A program made the translations under genes and the position numbers. Source: JAQCEJ01 sp040881995 (GTDB taxonomy: Bacteria > Planctomycetota > Planctomycetia > Planctomycetales > Planctomycetaceae). From it: 24,330 nucleotides of DNA. The notes under the pieces are model-generated. The model had not been told where the DNA came from and did no database searches. It saw only the letters and a list, made by a program, of their open reading frames with translations. This document shows positions 15,204 through 22,704 of this stretch, piece by piece (within the stretch, counting starts at the first letter, position 1; every line of letters starts with the position of its first letter). Location of the stretch: assembly GCA_040881995.1 (NCBI GenBank), contig JBBECD010000135.1:1-24330 (forward strand), written 5' to 3'.

Positions 15204-16586
15204 ATGCTGCGATTGACGGGAAACGGAACGGCACAAACTTGTGACGGTATGACGCGGCGTGACTTTCTCGAAGCGGGTTCGCTCTCCGCCGTCGGGTTCA
15301 CCCTCCCCGCCCTCTTGGCAGCCGAGGCCCGCGCCGACCAGTCGGGCCAAAAGAAATCCGACAACCGCTCGGCGATCATGATCTTCAATCTCGGGGCGCC
15401 GAGCCAGCTCGATACGTTCGACATGAAGCCCGACGCGGCTTCTGAAATCCGCGGGCCCTTTCAACAGATCGCGACCGCCTCCCCGGAATTCGGTCTCAGC
15501 GAAATTCTGCCGAAGCATGCGCAGATCGCCGATAAGTTCTCGATCGTCCGCAGTTGTTATCACACCGCCGCCGCCGTTCACGATACCGGCCACCAGATGA
15601 TGCAGACCGGCCGGCTCTTCACCGGCGGCATCAACACGCCGCACGCCGGGTGCGTCGTCAGTTATCTGAAAGGCCGCAAGACCGATCTCCCGCCGCACGT
15701 CATTATGCCCGAACCGATGGGGAACACCGGCGGCGGCTTGTCGCACGGCCAGGACGCCGGCTTCCTCGGCAAGGCGAACGACCCGTACGTGCTGATGGCC
15801 GACCCGTCGCAGGCGAACTTCAAGGTTCCCGACTTGCTCCCCCCGCCGGAACTCGGCGAAGCCCGTCTCGATCGCCGGCAGAAACTTCGCAACATCGTCG
15901 ATAACCGGCTGAATGCCTTCGAGCAAAGCGAAAACGCGAAGCTGCTCAACAGCAGCTTTCAGACCGCGTTCCAGCTCATCTCCAGCCCGACCGCGAAGCA
16001 GGCGTTCGACCTCAGCCAGGAACCGACCGCCGTCCGCGAGCGTTACGGCATGAACCGCTTCGGCCAATGCCTGTTGCTCGCGCGGCGATTGATCGAAGCG
16101 GGCGTTCGCTTCGTCACCGTCAACACGTTCCTCACGGTGTTCGATGAAATCACGTGGGACATCCACGGCTCGAAGCCGTTCACGTCGATCGAAGGCATGA
16201 AGGACATCGTCGCCCCGATGTACGATCAGGCTTACGCGGCACTCATTTCCGACCTCGCCGAGCGTGGCATGCTTGACGATACGCTGGTCTGCAATCTCGC
16301 CGAGTTCGGCCGCACGCCGCGCGTCAACCCGACCGGCGGCCGCGACCACTGGCCGCAATGCTGGAGCGTCTACTTCGCCGGCGGCGGCGTGCAAGGAGGC
16401 CGAGTCATCGGCCGCAGCGACCCCATCGGCGGCTACCCCGCCGAACGCCCGGTGAACCCCGCCGAAGTCGTGGCGACGATCTATCACAGCATGGGCCTGG
16501 AGATGGAAACCAACCTCCCCGGCCCGGCCGGCAGACCCTTCCCGCTGGTCGATTCGGGAACGAAGCCGATTCTGGAGTTGTTCTGA
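15204..16586 (+). CDS. DUF1501 family protein, Tat-exported
   Basis: This encodes 460 residues from ATG 15204, with AGGGGAG close upstream. TRRDFLEAG (17-25) followed by a hydrophobic stretch and AEARA is a twin-arginine signal, so the folded protein is exported. The body matches the DUF1501 family, which is abundant in planctomycetes and related to sulfatase/alkaline-phosphatase folds. Visible marks are GAPSQLDTFDMKPD near the start, HDTGHQMMQTG, the INTPHAG segment and NLAEFGRTPRVNPTGGRDHW near the end, all typical of the family. The biochemical role is unknown. It is usually encoded beside a DUF1549/DUF1553 (PSCyt) gene, but none is present here. The heptamer repeat lies directly upstream. 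Confidence 0.95.
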   Translation: MLRLTGNGTAQTCDGMTRRDFLEAGSLSAVGFTLPALLAAEARADQSGQKKSDNRSAIMIFNLGAPSQLDTFDMKPDAASEIRGPFQQIATASPEFGLSEILPKHAQIADKFSIVRSCYHTAAAVHDTGHQMMQTGRLFTGGINTPHAGCVVSYLKGRKTDLPPHVIMPEPMGNTGGGLSHGQDAGFLGKANDPYVLMADPSQANFKVPDLLPPPELGEARLDRRQKLRNIVDNRLNAFEQSENAKLLNSSFQTAFQLISSPTAKQAFDLSQEPTAVRERYGMNRFGQCLLLARRLIEAGVRFVTVNTFLTVFDEITWDIHGSKPFTSIEGMKDIVAPMYDQAYAALISDLAERGMLDDTLVCNLAEFGRTPRVNPTGGRDHWPQCWSVYFAGGGVQGGRVIGRSDPIGGYPAERPVNPAEVVATIYHSMGLEMETNLPGPAGRPFPLVDSGTKPILELF

Positions 16587-16802
16587 GGGTTGCTGATACC
16601 TGGCGAGTTGCTCCCAGAATCGTCCCCAAAATCGACGCCAGGATTTGCAAGACCCACGAGGGTGGTGAGCCCATCAACGCCCCCTGCGGCGATACCAGCG
16701 TTTCCCGCGAAACGGCCAGATAATCGACACCCAAGCCTCGTTTCAAGGCGTTTGAAAACTTTCGCGCAAAAATGCCCCATTTCAGGCCTCACAGCGCAAT
16801 TC

Positions 16803-17312
16803 GCGCGCAAAACGCGCGCACGACACGCGTCGCAACTCCTTCCTCCATCATGAGAACGGAAGCGCCCGCGCGCACAGGCGCGCAGAAGGCCCAAAATGGC
16901 GAAAGTTGCGCGCAAAACGATGAAAAAACGACGAAAATCAACGCTTTTTGCGTCATCGAGCAAAAAAAGCCCCGCCGCAAAGGACTTCGTGTTCAGAATC
17001 GAACCCCTTGCGCCGTCGATGCTTGCGATCACCTCGCCGGTCTCCACAAAAGTGCGGTTGCGCGCACATCGCCCGCGCAGCTCAAACTTGGCCACTTTTG
17101 TCGGTGAAGCCCCTCTGTTGCCATTAATTCCGGTAGCCAAGGCAAACCAGGCAACCCAAAATCACGCACCATCATCAAACAAGACAACTCTCAAACAAAT
17201 CGCGTGAAACATGGATAAATCAGGGGCTTTGAAAAAGCAGACAGCTTGGAAAAAAGCTGTTTAAAAAGCAAAATGCGCGCGCGAAATGCATGGAAAACCG
17301 CCACTCGCGCGC
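16803..17312. other. Block rich in GCGCGC words and A-runs
   Basis: GCGCGC occurs at 16803, 16814, 16868, 16878, 16908, 17060, 17275 and 17307, that is eight sites in 510 nt. Chance expectation at 30% G and 30% C is about 0.4. Several are followed by AAAA (GCGCGCAAAA at 16803 and 16908). Between them are A-rich runs such as GATGAAAAAACGACGAAAAT. No gene fits this composition. Confidence 0.6.
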
Positions 17313-17693
17313 TCAAAAACATCACTCGCGGGCGCGAAAGCGACACTTCGCGCGTACTTTGCGCCTATCTCCGCACAAGCTCAAACAACACTTTGGGGGG
17401 ATTACTCAATCGCGGGCGAGTTCGGAGATCGGGGTTCGGGGACCGGGATCTGGGGTTCGGGAAGACCCCCTGGTGATGTTCTCGGGTCGCCATCGACCTG
17501 GTTGCACGCAACCAGGCACCGATACGGGGATGATGGTTTCGCGTGTTGTGGGATCGCTGTTCGGGAATGCGAGCCCTGTTGGGAAAGTTGGTTGTTGTTT
17601 GGAAAGGGACCGCTGTTTGGAAAGTAGGCTTCGTTTAAAAAGTGCAGCGTTGTTTGCAATGAGGACCGGTCCCGCATTCCCGCTCCCCCGCGT

Positions 17694-17764
17694 GTCACTC
17701 CCGCGAAGGCGGGAGCCCAGTCGTATTCGCGCTCTTCCTGGATTCCCGCATGCGCGGGAATGAC
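17694..17764. repeat. REP-like element with two hairpins
   Basis: The first hairpin is CTCCCGC-GAAG-GCGGGAG (17698-17715) and the second is ATTCCCGC-ATGC-GCGGGAAT (17742-17761). The outer ends GTCACTCCCGC and GCGGGAATGAC are complementary except for one base. This sequence type is common as a dispersed intergenic palindrome in many bacteria. Confidence 0.85.
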
Positions 17765-17970
17765 GAGACGGAATAACATCGCCGATCCGGCGGGTGGCCA
17801 TCCCTTTGGTATTGTCTTTCACAACGATTGATGGCACGATAAAAACCGCCGGCACATGCTCGGCAGGCCTTCGTTCACTCACGGCCCGTCGCCGGCTTCT
17901 CTGAAAGATGAATCCAAAGCCACGCCACCCGGCGCTGATGTATTGAATTGAAAGAGGAAACCCAAAGGCG

Positions 17971-17988
17971 CACTGGCCGGAGCCAGTG
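17971..17988. repeat. CACTGGC hairpin
   Basis: CACTGGC-CGGA-GCCAGTG forms a 7-bp stem with a 4-nt loop, followed by GCACCC. The words GTGGCA and TGCCACCC recur at about 18064-18096, suggesting that the left edge of the neighbouring gene remnant was also touched by this repeat type. Confidence 0.55.
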
Positions 17989-18096
17989 GCACCCGAAAAA
18001 TTTGATAGCATGTTGGGAGGTTGAGAGAGCGACGGCTGATTGACATCAGAGAACAATGCGACGAGTGGCAGCCCCGTTCGACCGTGCCACCCGCCG

Positions 18097-18294
18097 AAGC
18101 AAGGAAGCGAACAACTCACCGACCTCGAACGCGAAGACGCCGGCCTCGTCGGAGCGAAGAAGAAGAAAGGAACCGCCGTCCGCGGCACCAAAGGCTGGGA
18201 CGACACGATGGTCAAAGCCAAAGGCCAGGCCGAACAATACGCCCGCGCCCTGCCGGCGGAAGAAGGCTGGCCCCCGTTCCTCATCGTCGTCGAC
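18097..18294 (+). pseudogene. N-terminal remnant of a large DNA methyltransferase
   Basis: An open frame encodes KQGSEQLTDLEREDAG, a lysine-rich linker, then WDDTMVKAKGQAEQYARALP and GWPPFLIVVD. I recognise the last two as the N-terminal region of large (about 900-1000 residue) class I SAM-dependent DNA methyltransferases of the MmeI/YeeA-like type, where the VVD stretch is normally followed by VGHVIEL-type sequence. Here the similarity stops at 18294 and the frame runs into unrelated residues. The true start and everything after residue 66 of the fragment are missing. The matching C-terminal piece is at 22380-22526 on the same strand. The identification is from memory; the break is seen in the sequence. 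Confidence 0.75.
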
Positions 18295-18311
18295 GCGCTC
18301 GTGGAATTTCA

Positions 18312-18349
18312 TTGCAGATTGGAATTATCTTGAATAATCCGTGTATCAT
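18312..18349 (+). promoter_or_regulatory. Possible promoter of the methyltransferase-nuclease module
   Basis: The 18304-18360 stretch is strikingly AT-rich for this window. TTGCAG (18312-18317) is followed after 15 nt by AATAAT (18333-18338), and TTGGAA (18319-18324) after 19 nt by TATCAT (18344-18349). Neither pair is ideal. The position, between the old remnant and the first module gene, is the only place its own promoter could be. Confidence 0.3.
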
Positions 18350-18361
18350 GATGCCGAACTA

Positions 18362-18406
18362 ATGAGTAAGAGCCCGAGGTGTTTTCACCAAATGGATTCG
18401 AAATGA
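18362..18406 (+). CDS. Possible 14-codon leader ORF
   Basis: ATG 18362 opens MSKSPRCFHQMDSK and stops at TGA 18404-18406, which overlaps the ATG of the methyltransferase (18403) as ATGA. No ribosome site is evident. If translated, it would couple expression of the large gene to its own translation. It could equally be a chance ORF. Confidence 0.15.
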   Translation: MSKSPRCFHQMDSK

Positions 18407-21400
18407 GCGCGAGCCCGCCGAACAGTCTTGCCACCCCAGATGAAATGCTCAATGCTGCGTATGAGCAGTTGGCATTTAACGAGGGCGCATTGTTCGCCGC
18501 GACTCAGCACCCCCAATTGGACGATCTTGAGAGTTGGGTTGAATATGGCGATTGGCGATCACTGGCCGCACAGGTTGGGGCGGAGCGATTATTCTTCGTC
18601 GAACGCGAACCCGTAGTCGTGTTTGCCGGAACGGACGACGTTACTTCGGACCGACTAAGAAGACTGTACGAGAAGATTTGGTGCATGTCGCGGCCCCAAC
18701 TGCTCTTTCTCGCCAGTCCTGGTCATCTGGCAATATATGATTTGACGAAGGCGCCGCCAAAGCCAGATGAAAACCTTGACAGTGACGACCGGTTGCTCGC
18801 CGTCGCGCGGTCAATTGCAGAGGTTCAATCACGTCTTGCAGCGTATCATCGGGAGCACGTTGAGACAGGCGCTGTCTTCGGCGATGATCGATTTCGCGAT
18901 TCTGCGAATCGGGCGGATCGCGCTCTCATTCGCGATCTTAAAACTGTTCGCCAACAATTGGCTTCTCTTTCCGTCCCGGTGGGACAGAAGAGCCCCGACC
19001 TCCGTCATCTCCATTCGTTAATCGGTCGCGCCATTTTTGTGCGGTATCTGGAAGATCGTGATGTTCTTGTGCCATCATATTTCGAAGGTGTCGCCTCTCA
19101 ACGTAAGTCGTGGCAACGGCTCCTCAGTCGGCCGCCGTCTGCTCCGGGCCTTGAACCGAGGATGTCGGATCTGCGATTCCTGCGAGTGCTGCAAGACAAA
19201 GAATTTACGTATGCGCTCTTCAACCAATTGGCTGAAGACTTCAACGGTGACATCTTTCCTGTTGACAAAGACGAGCTTGACCGCATTCAGCAAGGCCACC
19301 TCGATAAGCTTCGCGGCTTCCTAATGGGAAGTACCTCGGCACAGCAGGAACTGTTTTTCTTTGCCTACCGCTTCGATGTCATCCCCATTGAATTGATCAG
19401 CGCGATTTATGAGGAGTTCTACAACGAACGTAATGGCAAAGATCGAAATCAGGGTTCGCATTACACGCCTCCCGCGCTTGTCGAATTCGTTCTCAATCGC
19501 ACACTCACGCCAGAGATCCTCGCAACCAGACCACGTGTCGTCGACCCCGCCTGCGGTTCGGGAATTTTCCTGGTGGAATCGTTTCGCCGGATTGTGCGGC
19601 ACCTATGGACGGAGCAAAACAAGCGAGTCAGTGCGCCGCAGCTTCGAAGAATTCTTCGCGAGCAAATCGGCGGTATCGATATCAATGAAGAGGCAGTGCG
19701 CGTCGCGGCCTTTAGCCTCAATCTGGCGTATCTCCATTACCAGGAGCCGCGTGAAATAAATGAAAATCGGCGATTACCGTACCTGAAATGGGTATGCGAA
19801 GAAGTCCGCAACCTTCGCGAGCAGCAAAATCCTGGCGGGCAGTTTTTGGGCAATCTTCTCCCTGCAAACGCTTTCGACGTTATCTCGAATGCATGTTTAC
19901 CAGAGGTGACGCAACGTTTCGGTTCCGACACTGCCGATGTCGTTGTTGGCAATCCCCCCTGGGGTTATCCCAAAAAAAATGATACGGAAGGTCAAAATGC
20001 CCTCGCAGTAACGATGAAATGGTGTGATCCGAAAAAGGGGCGTCCCGTCGGCGACAAAGAGCTCTCCCAAGCGTTCATTCATCTCACGCTAGAGATCCTC
20101 AAGGATGGCGGGAAGGCAGGCTTGCTGGTTTCCTCTGGAGTTCTGTTTAAGGATCACCCCAAGAGTCGCGCTTTTCGGCGAGTCTGGTTGTCGAATTCAC
20201 GTCTTGAACACGTCGTCAATTTCGCACACGTTCGTCAGATTTTTTTCTCGGGTCCACAGCGCGAAGCAAAAGGAATTTCTCCCTTCTTGTCGGTCGTATT
20301 TGAACGCAAGAGCGGCGAGCCGACACCTGATAGCGTGTTTCAATATTGGTCCGCCAAGAGGACCGCGACCATTGAGAACACAAAGGCCGTAATCCTCAAT
20401 CGCGGTGATATGCATTGGTTATTTCAACGTGATTGCCTTGCCGATGAGCGGCTTTGGAAGATCTATTGGTGGGGCGGTCATCGCGATGAGACACTTATTC
20501 GAAGAGTGTGCATTAATCCACGCCTAATTCAGCTACCCGACGTGTTAACGGGCGTCAAATTGCGACGGGGACGCGGATTTGAAATAACGAAGTCCGGCAC
20601 ATCGAGTGATTGGCTCAAGGAATATAGCGAACTGCCATCGAACCAGTTGGTTCGCTATAGAATGCCTCTTGCCGGTTTACGTGACGTTCCCGACCATGTC
20701 TACAGAAAGGGATGCCGCGACATCTACAGCGGACATCGCCTTCTCGTTGCGCGAGGCATCAAGGGGGGCGGCGTGATTGTATCACGCTTAGAAACCAGGA
20801 CGTATTCCTTTAGAAACTCAATCCATGGCGTGCGCTTCGAAGGACTGTCGCGATGGCAAGAGGCGATAATCACCGGTATCTTCTGGTCCTCGCTAGCCCG
20901 CTACTTCTACTTCATGACGTCTAGTTCGTGGGGGTTCTGGCACGACGAAATTCATTTGGCGGATGTCGAGAATATGCCGATCCGTCTACCAGTGAATGGA
21001 TCGCTTCGTAATCGGATCGTACAGATTGTTGATGCGCTCGAACAACTTGAGGAATCACCCCGCGTAACTGGCTCTTTTCAGCGATCATCAGCAAACGAAC
21101 AGCAACGGCTCGAAGATGATCTCGACGTCGCCATTTTTGACCTGTACCAACTCACGACAGCGGATCGCGACCTGGTCCACGATACGTGCTCATTCGGCCT
21201 CGACCTGTTTTACAAGCATCACAGGGGTGAATCACTGCGGGGGGCAGTTCGTCCGTCGCATAACGCCGGCACTGCGGCTGATTTGGCACCTGCCGATGAG
21301 GGATTGTCTGCTTACCTCTGGACATTTCTCGAAATATGGAATGCCGAATTAGCGCCGGACGGTGAACTCGCGTGGCAAGTGGTGTCGCCGCCGTCGCATG

Positions 21401-21705
21401 CGCCACTGCTCGCCGTCTGTTTCACTACCCGTTATAAGACCGACGATTCTTCTGCCGAGCCATCACAAAGCAACGCAACGGCTTGGTCGAGAGTCTTGCA
21501 AGATCTTCAGGGCACTTCGCTTGTGGACCAAGGTTCCAACATTTTCGTCGACACCTTTTTCCGTTATGTCAGCGATCGGAAAATTCTCTTCATTAAGCGG
21601 AACGAGCGTCGATTCTGGACGCGAACCGCTGCTCGTGAAGACGCCGAATCAGCGTTGACGCACTTGATGAACGTCGAATGCGATGCCAAAGGAGATTGGC
21701 TATGA
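18403..21705 (+). CDS. Large N6-adenine DNA methyltransferase of a two-gene restriction-like module
   Basis: This encodes 1100 residues from ATG 18403; GTG 18379 would add 8 residues. Residues 40-115 form an N-terminal domain (RLYEKIWCMSRPQLLFLASP, HLAIYDL) seen in large type IIG-like methyltransferases but lacking an obvious nuclease motif. A helical region follows (IGRAIFVRYLEDRD, 208-220; LAEDFNGDIFPVD, 276-288). The methyltransferase core has HYTPP (353-357), DPACGSG (381-387, SAM binding), GIDINEEAVRVAAFS (motif II) and VVVGNPPW (513-520, catalytic). The region after about 650 probably includes the target-recognition domain. The last 200 residues are unrecognised. Base composition is lower in GC than the neighbours (one sampled line 50%), which suggests transfer. 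It overlaps the nuclease gene by ATGA. Confidence 0.92.
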   Translation: MSASPPNSLATPDEMLNAAYEQLAFNEGALFAATQHPQLDDLESWVEYGDWRSLAAQVGAERLFFVEREPVVVFAGTDDVTSDRLRRLYEKIWCMSRPQLLFLASPGHLAIYDLTKAPPKPDENLDSDDRLLAVARSIAEVQSRLAAYHREHVETGAVFGDDRFRDSANRADRALIRDLKTVRQQLASLSVPVGQKSPDLRHLHSLIGRAIFVRYLEDRDVLVPSYFEGVASQRKSWQRLLSRPPSAPGLEPRMSDLRFLRVLQDKEFTYALFNQLAEDFNGDIFPVDKDELDRIQQGHLDKLRGFLMGSTSAQQELFFFAYRFDVIPIELISAIYEEFYNERNGKDRNQGSHYTPPALVEFVLNRTLTPEILATRPRVVDPACGSGIFLVESFRRIVRHLWTEQNKRVSAPQLRRILREQIGGIDINEEAVRVAAFSLNLAYLHYQEPREINENRRLPYLKWVCEEVRNLREQQNPGGQFLGNLLPANAFDVISNACLPEVTQRFGSDTADVVVGNPPWGYPKKNDTEGQNALAVTMKWCDPKKGRPVGDKELSQAFIHLTLEILKDGGKAGLLVSSGVLFKDHPKSRAFRRVWLSNSRLEHVVNFAHVRQIFFSGPQREAKGISPFLSVVFERKSGEPTPDSVFQYWSAKRTATIENTKAVILNRGDMHWLFQRDCLADERLWKIYWWGGHRDETLIRRVCINPRLIQLPDVLTGVKLRRGRGFEITKSGTSSDWLKEYSELPSNQLVRYRMPLAGLRDVPDHVYRKGCRDIYSGHRLLVARGIKGGGVIVSRLETRTYSFRNSIHGVRFEGLSRWQEAIITGIFWSSLARYFYFMTSSSWGFWHDEIHLADVENMPIRLPVNGSLRNRIVQIVDALEQLEESPRVTGSFQRSSANEQQRLEDDLDVAIFDLYQLTTADRDLVHDTCSFGLDLFYKHHRGESLRGAVRPSHNAGTAADLAPADEGLSAYLWTFLEIWNAELAPDGELAWQVVSPPSHAPLLAVCFTTRYKTDDSSAEPSQSNATAWSRVLQDLQGTSLVDQGSNIFVDTFFRYVSDRKILFIKRNERRFWTRTAAREDAESALTHLMNVECDAKGDWL

Positions 21706-22376
21706 GCGAGGATGGACCGCGACTCTCCTCGCGTCGCTTTTGGGCAGAGCGCGAACGAAGATGTCTTGCGATTCTCGGTCGCGCCTTGATGCTTCTCCGC
21801 GACATGGCCGAGGTTCCAGAATCAGAAGTCGACTTGAACCGATGCTTGTACTTTTGTCTGTCGACTGCCAGTAGTGAACTATTTCCGAATGAAATAATTG
21901 CTCATGTGTCGGAGTGCAATAACCAACCCGATTCTGGCGACGCGACGCGTGCGGCGCGGGAACTTAAGCGCCCCGACTTTCAATGGGTTTACCGCGATAG
22001 GTACGAGTCGGACCCACATCGAAGCAACAAACAGTTCGTTGTCGAGTGTAAACGCATCGGCAAGTCCGTACGTGCCGATTGGGTTTTCAACCTGAATTAC
22101 GTCGGTCATGGCGTCGCTCGATTTCGAGATTCAAAATGGGGGTATGGCGCGGCGATGCCCAGCGGCGCGATGGTCGGTTATTGGCAGAGTATGGCGGGAG
22201 AACAGCTCGTCAAGGAGATTAATGACGAAGCACAAAGGATTCACCTTCCCGCGCTCACACTGATAGATACTTGGAATGAACGCTCTGTGACCCGCTTGGA
22301 GCATGAATTTGAACGACCGATAATGCCATCGCCATTTCGACTGCATCACCTGTGGATCGATTTGCGGGTCGAGTGA
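21702..22376 (+). CDS. PD-(D/E)XK nuclease-like partner of the methyltransferase
   Basis: This encodes 224 residues from ATG 21702, with AAAGGAGA 7 nt upstream. The start overlaps the stop of the methyltransferase (ATGA), a sign of tight coupling. The nuclease signature is RPDF (90-93) followed by FVVECKRIG (112-120): the aspartate D92 and the E115-C-K117 triplet are spaced as in PD-(D/E)XK restriction enzymes, which use these residues to hold Mg2+ and cut DNA. A further segment, YVGHGVARFRDSKWGYG to GAMVGYW (133-161), resembles the region after the ExK motif in defence-associated members of the fold. No DNA-recognition domain is seen, so it probably relies on the methyltransferase for specificity. 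Its TGA is followed at once by the old gene's remnant. I recognise the fold but not a named family. Confidence 0.8.
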   Translation: MSEDGPRLSSRRFWAERERRCLAILGRALMLLRDMAEVPESEVDLNRCLYFCLSTASSELFPNEIIAHVSECNNQPDSGDATRAARELKRPDFQWVYRDRYESDPHRSNKQFVVECKRIGKSVRADWVFNLNYVGHGVARFRDSKWGYGAAMPSGAMVGYWQSMAGEQLVKEINDEAQRIHLPALTLIDTWNERSVTRLEHEFERPIMPSPFRLHHLWIDLRVE

Positions 22377-22379
22377 ATA

Positions 22380-22526
22380 ACGACCGGCATGTACAACGTC
22401 CTCAAAAAACTCTGCACCGGGGAACCGCTGTCGGCGAAGGAGCAGGCGATTCACGAGCAGGGGTTGGTGTCGGTCCTCAAGCAGATTCACGACGAACTCG
22501 CCGCCGCCGTGTTCGACGCCTACGGC
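22380..22526 (+). pseudogene. C-terminal remnant of the same large DNA methyltransferase
   Basis: From 22380 the frame reads TTGMYNVLKKLCTGEPLSAK, then IHEQGLVSVLKQIHDELAAA and VFDAYG. This is the characteristic C-terminal segment of the MmeI/YeeA-like class I DNA methyltransferases, where YG is normally followed by WP and a further 30-50 residues. Here the similarity ends at 22526 and a nested inverted repeat follows. The fragment begins 3 nt after the nuclease stop codon and is in the same frame as that gene. The ATG at 22389 could make it look like a small gene, but it is better read as a relic of the gene whose N-terminal piece lies at 18097-18294. Confidence 0.78.
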
Positions 22527-22558
22527 TCAGAACGGCCGATCGTCTGCCTTCGATCCCT

Positions 22559-22704
22559 GCGGGGTCGCAGCCGAAGTGAACGCGAGGGGAGGGAACTTGA
22601 GCGGCGGGGTTTATCCCCGCCGTCTTTCGATGAAGACGGCGCGGATAAGACGGCGGGGGTTAACCCCGCCGCTCTTTGAACGAAGGACGGGGCTGCGACC
22701 CCGC
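22559..22704. repeat. Nested inverted-repeat element truncating the methyltransferase remnant
   Basis: Outer arms GCGGGGTCGCAGCC (22559-22572) and GGCTGCGACCCCGC (22691-22704) pair perfectly. Inner arms GAGCGGCGGGGTT (22599-22611) and AACCCCGCCGCTC (22662-22674) also pair perfectly. Each inner arm is itself a hairpin (CGGCGGGG-TTTAT-CCCCGCCG at 22602-22622). A central hairpin, CGTCTT-TCGATG-AAGACG (22621-22638), completes a cloverleaf-like layout. It sits where the old gene's C-terminus should continue. Confidence 0.85.

Larger units (their letters stand above)
16587..18096. other. Gene-poor 1.5-kb stretch between DUF1501 and the methyltransferase remnant
   Basis: No convincing gene is present. 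Open frames here (for example 16484-17140 on the minus strand, 16896-17207 on the plus strand and 17406-18284 on the minus strand) overlap repeats or the DUF1501 gene and have no recognisable motif. The stretch holds the GCGCGC-rich block (16803-17312), a low-complexity run of GGGGTTCGGG-type words (17421-17462), quasi-repeats of GTTTGGAAAG (17595-17625), a REP-like pair of hairpins (17694-17764) and a CACTGGC hairpin (17971-17988). It looks like decayed, repeat-colonised DNA. Confidence 0.6.

Noticed and set aside
15189..16487. Long open frame (432 codons) on the minus strand
   Set aside because: It is antisense to the DUF1501 gene and shows only charged, low-complexity sequence.
16484..17140. 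Open frame on the minus strand in the gene-poor stretch
   Set aside because: It overlaps the end of the DUF1501 gene, runs through the GCGCGC block and has no motif or ribosome site.
16896..17207. Lysine-rich 103-codon frame starting MAKVARKTMKKRRKS
   Set aside because: The start looks protein-like, but the composition follows the A-run/GCGCGC background and no family is recognised.
18295..22379. Transposon insertion with target-site duplication
   Set aside because: No transposase, terminal inverted repeat or convincing direct repeat is found at the two junctions, and the central part of the old gene is missing rather than merely interrupted.
22389..22679. Independent 96-codon gene starting MYNVLKKLC
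   Set aside because: The first 46 residues match the C-terminal end of a large methyltransferase family and the rest is translated repeat. It is better explained as a relic.
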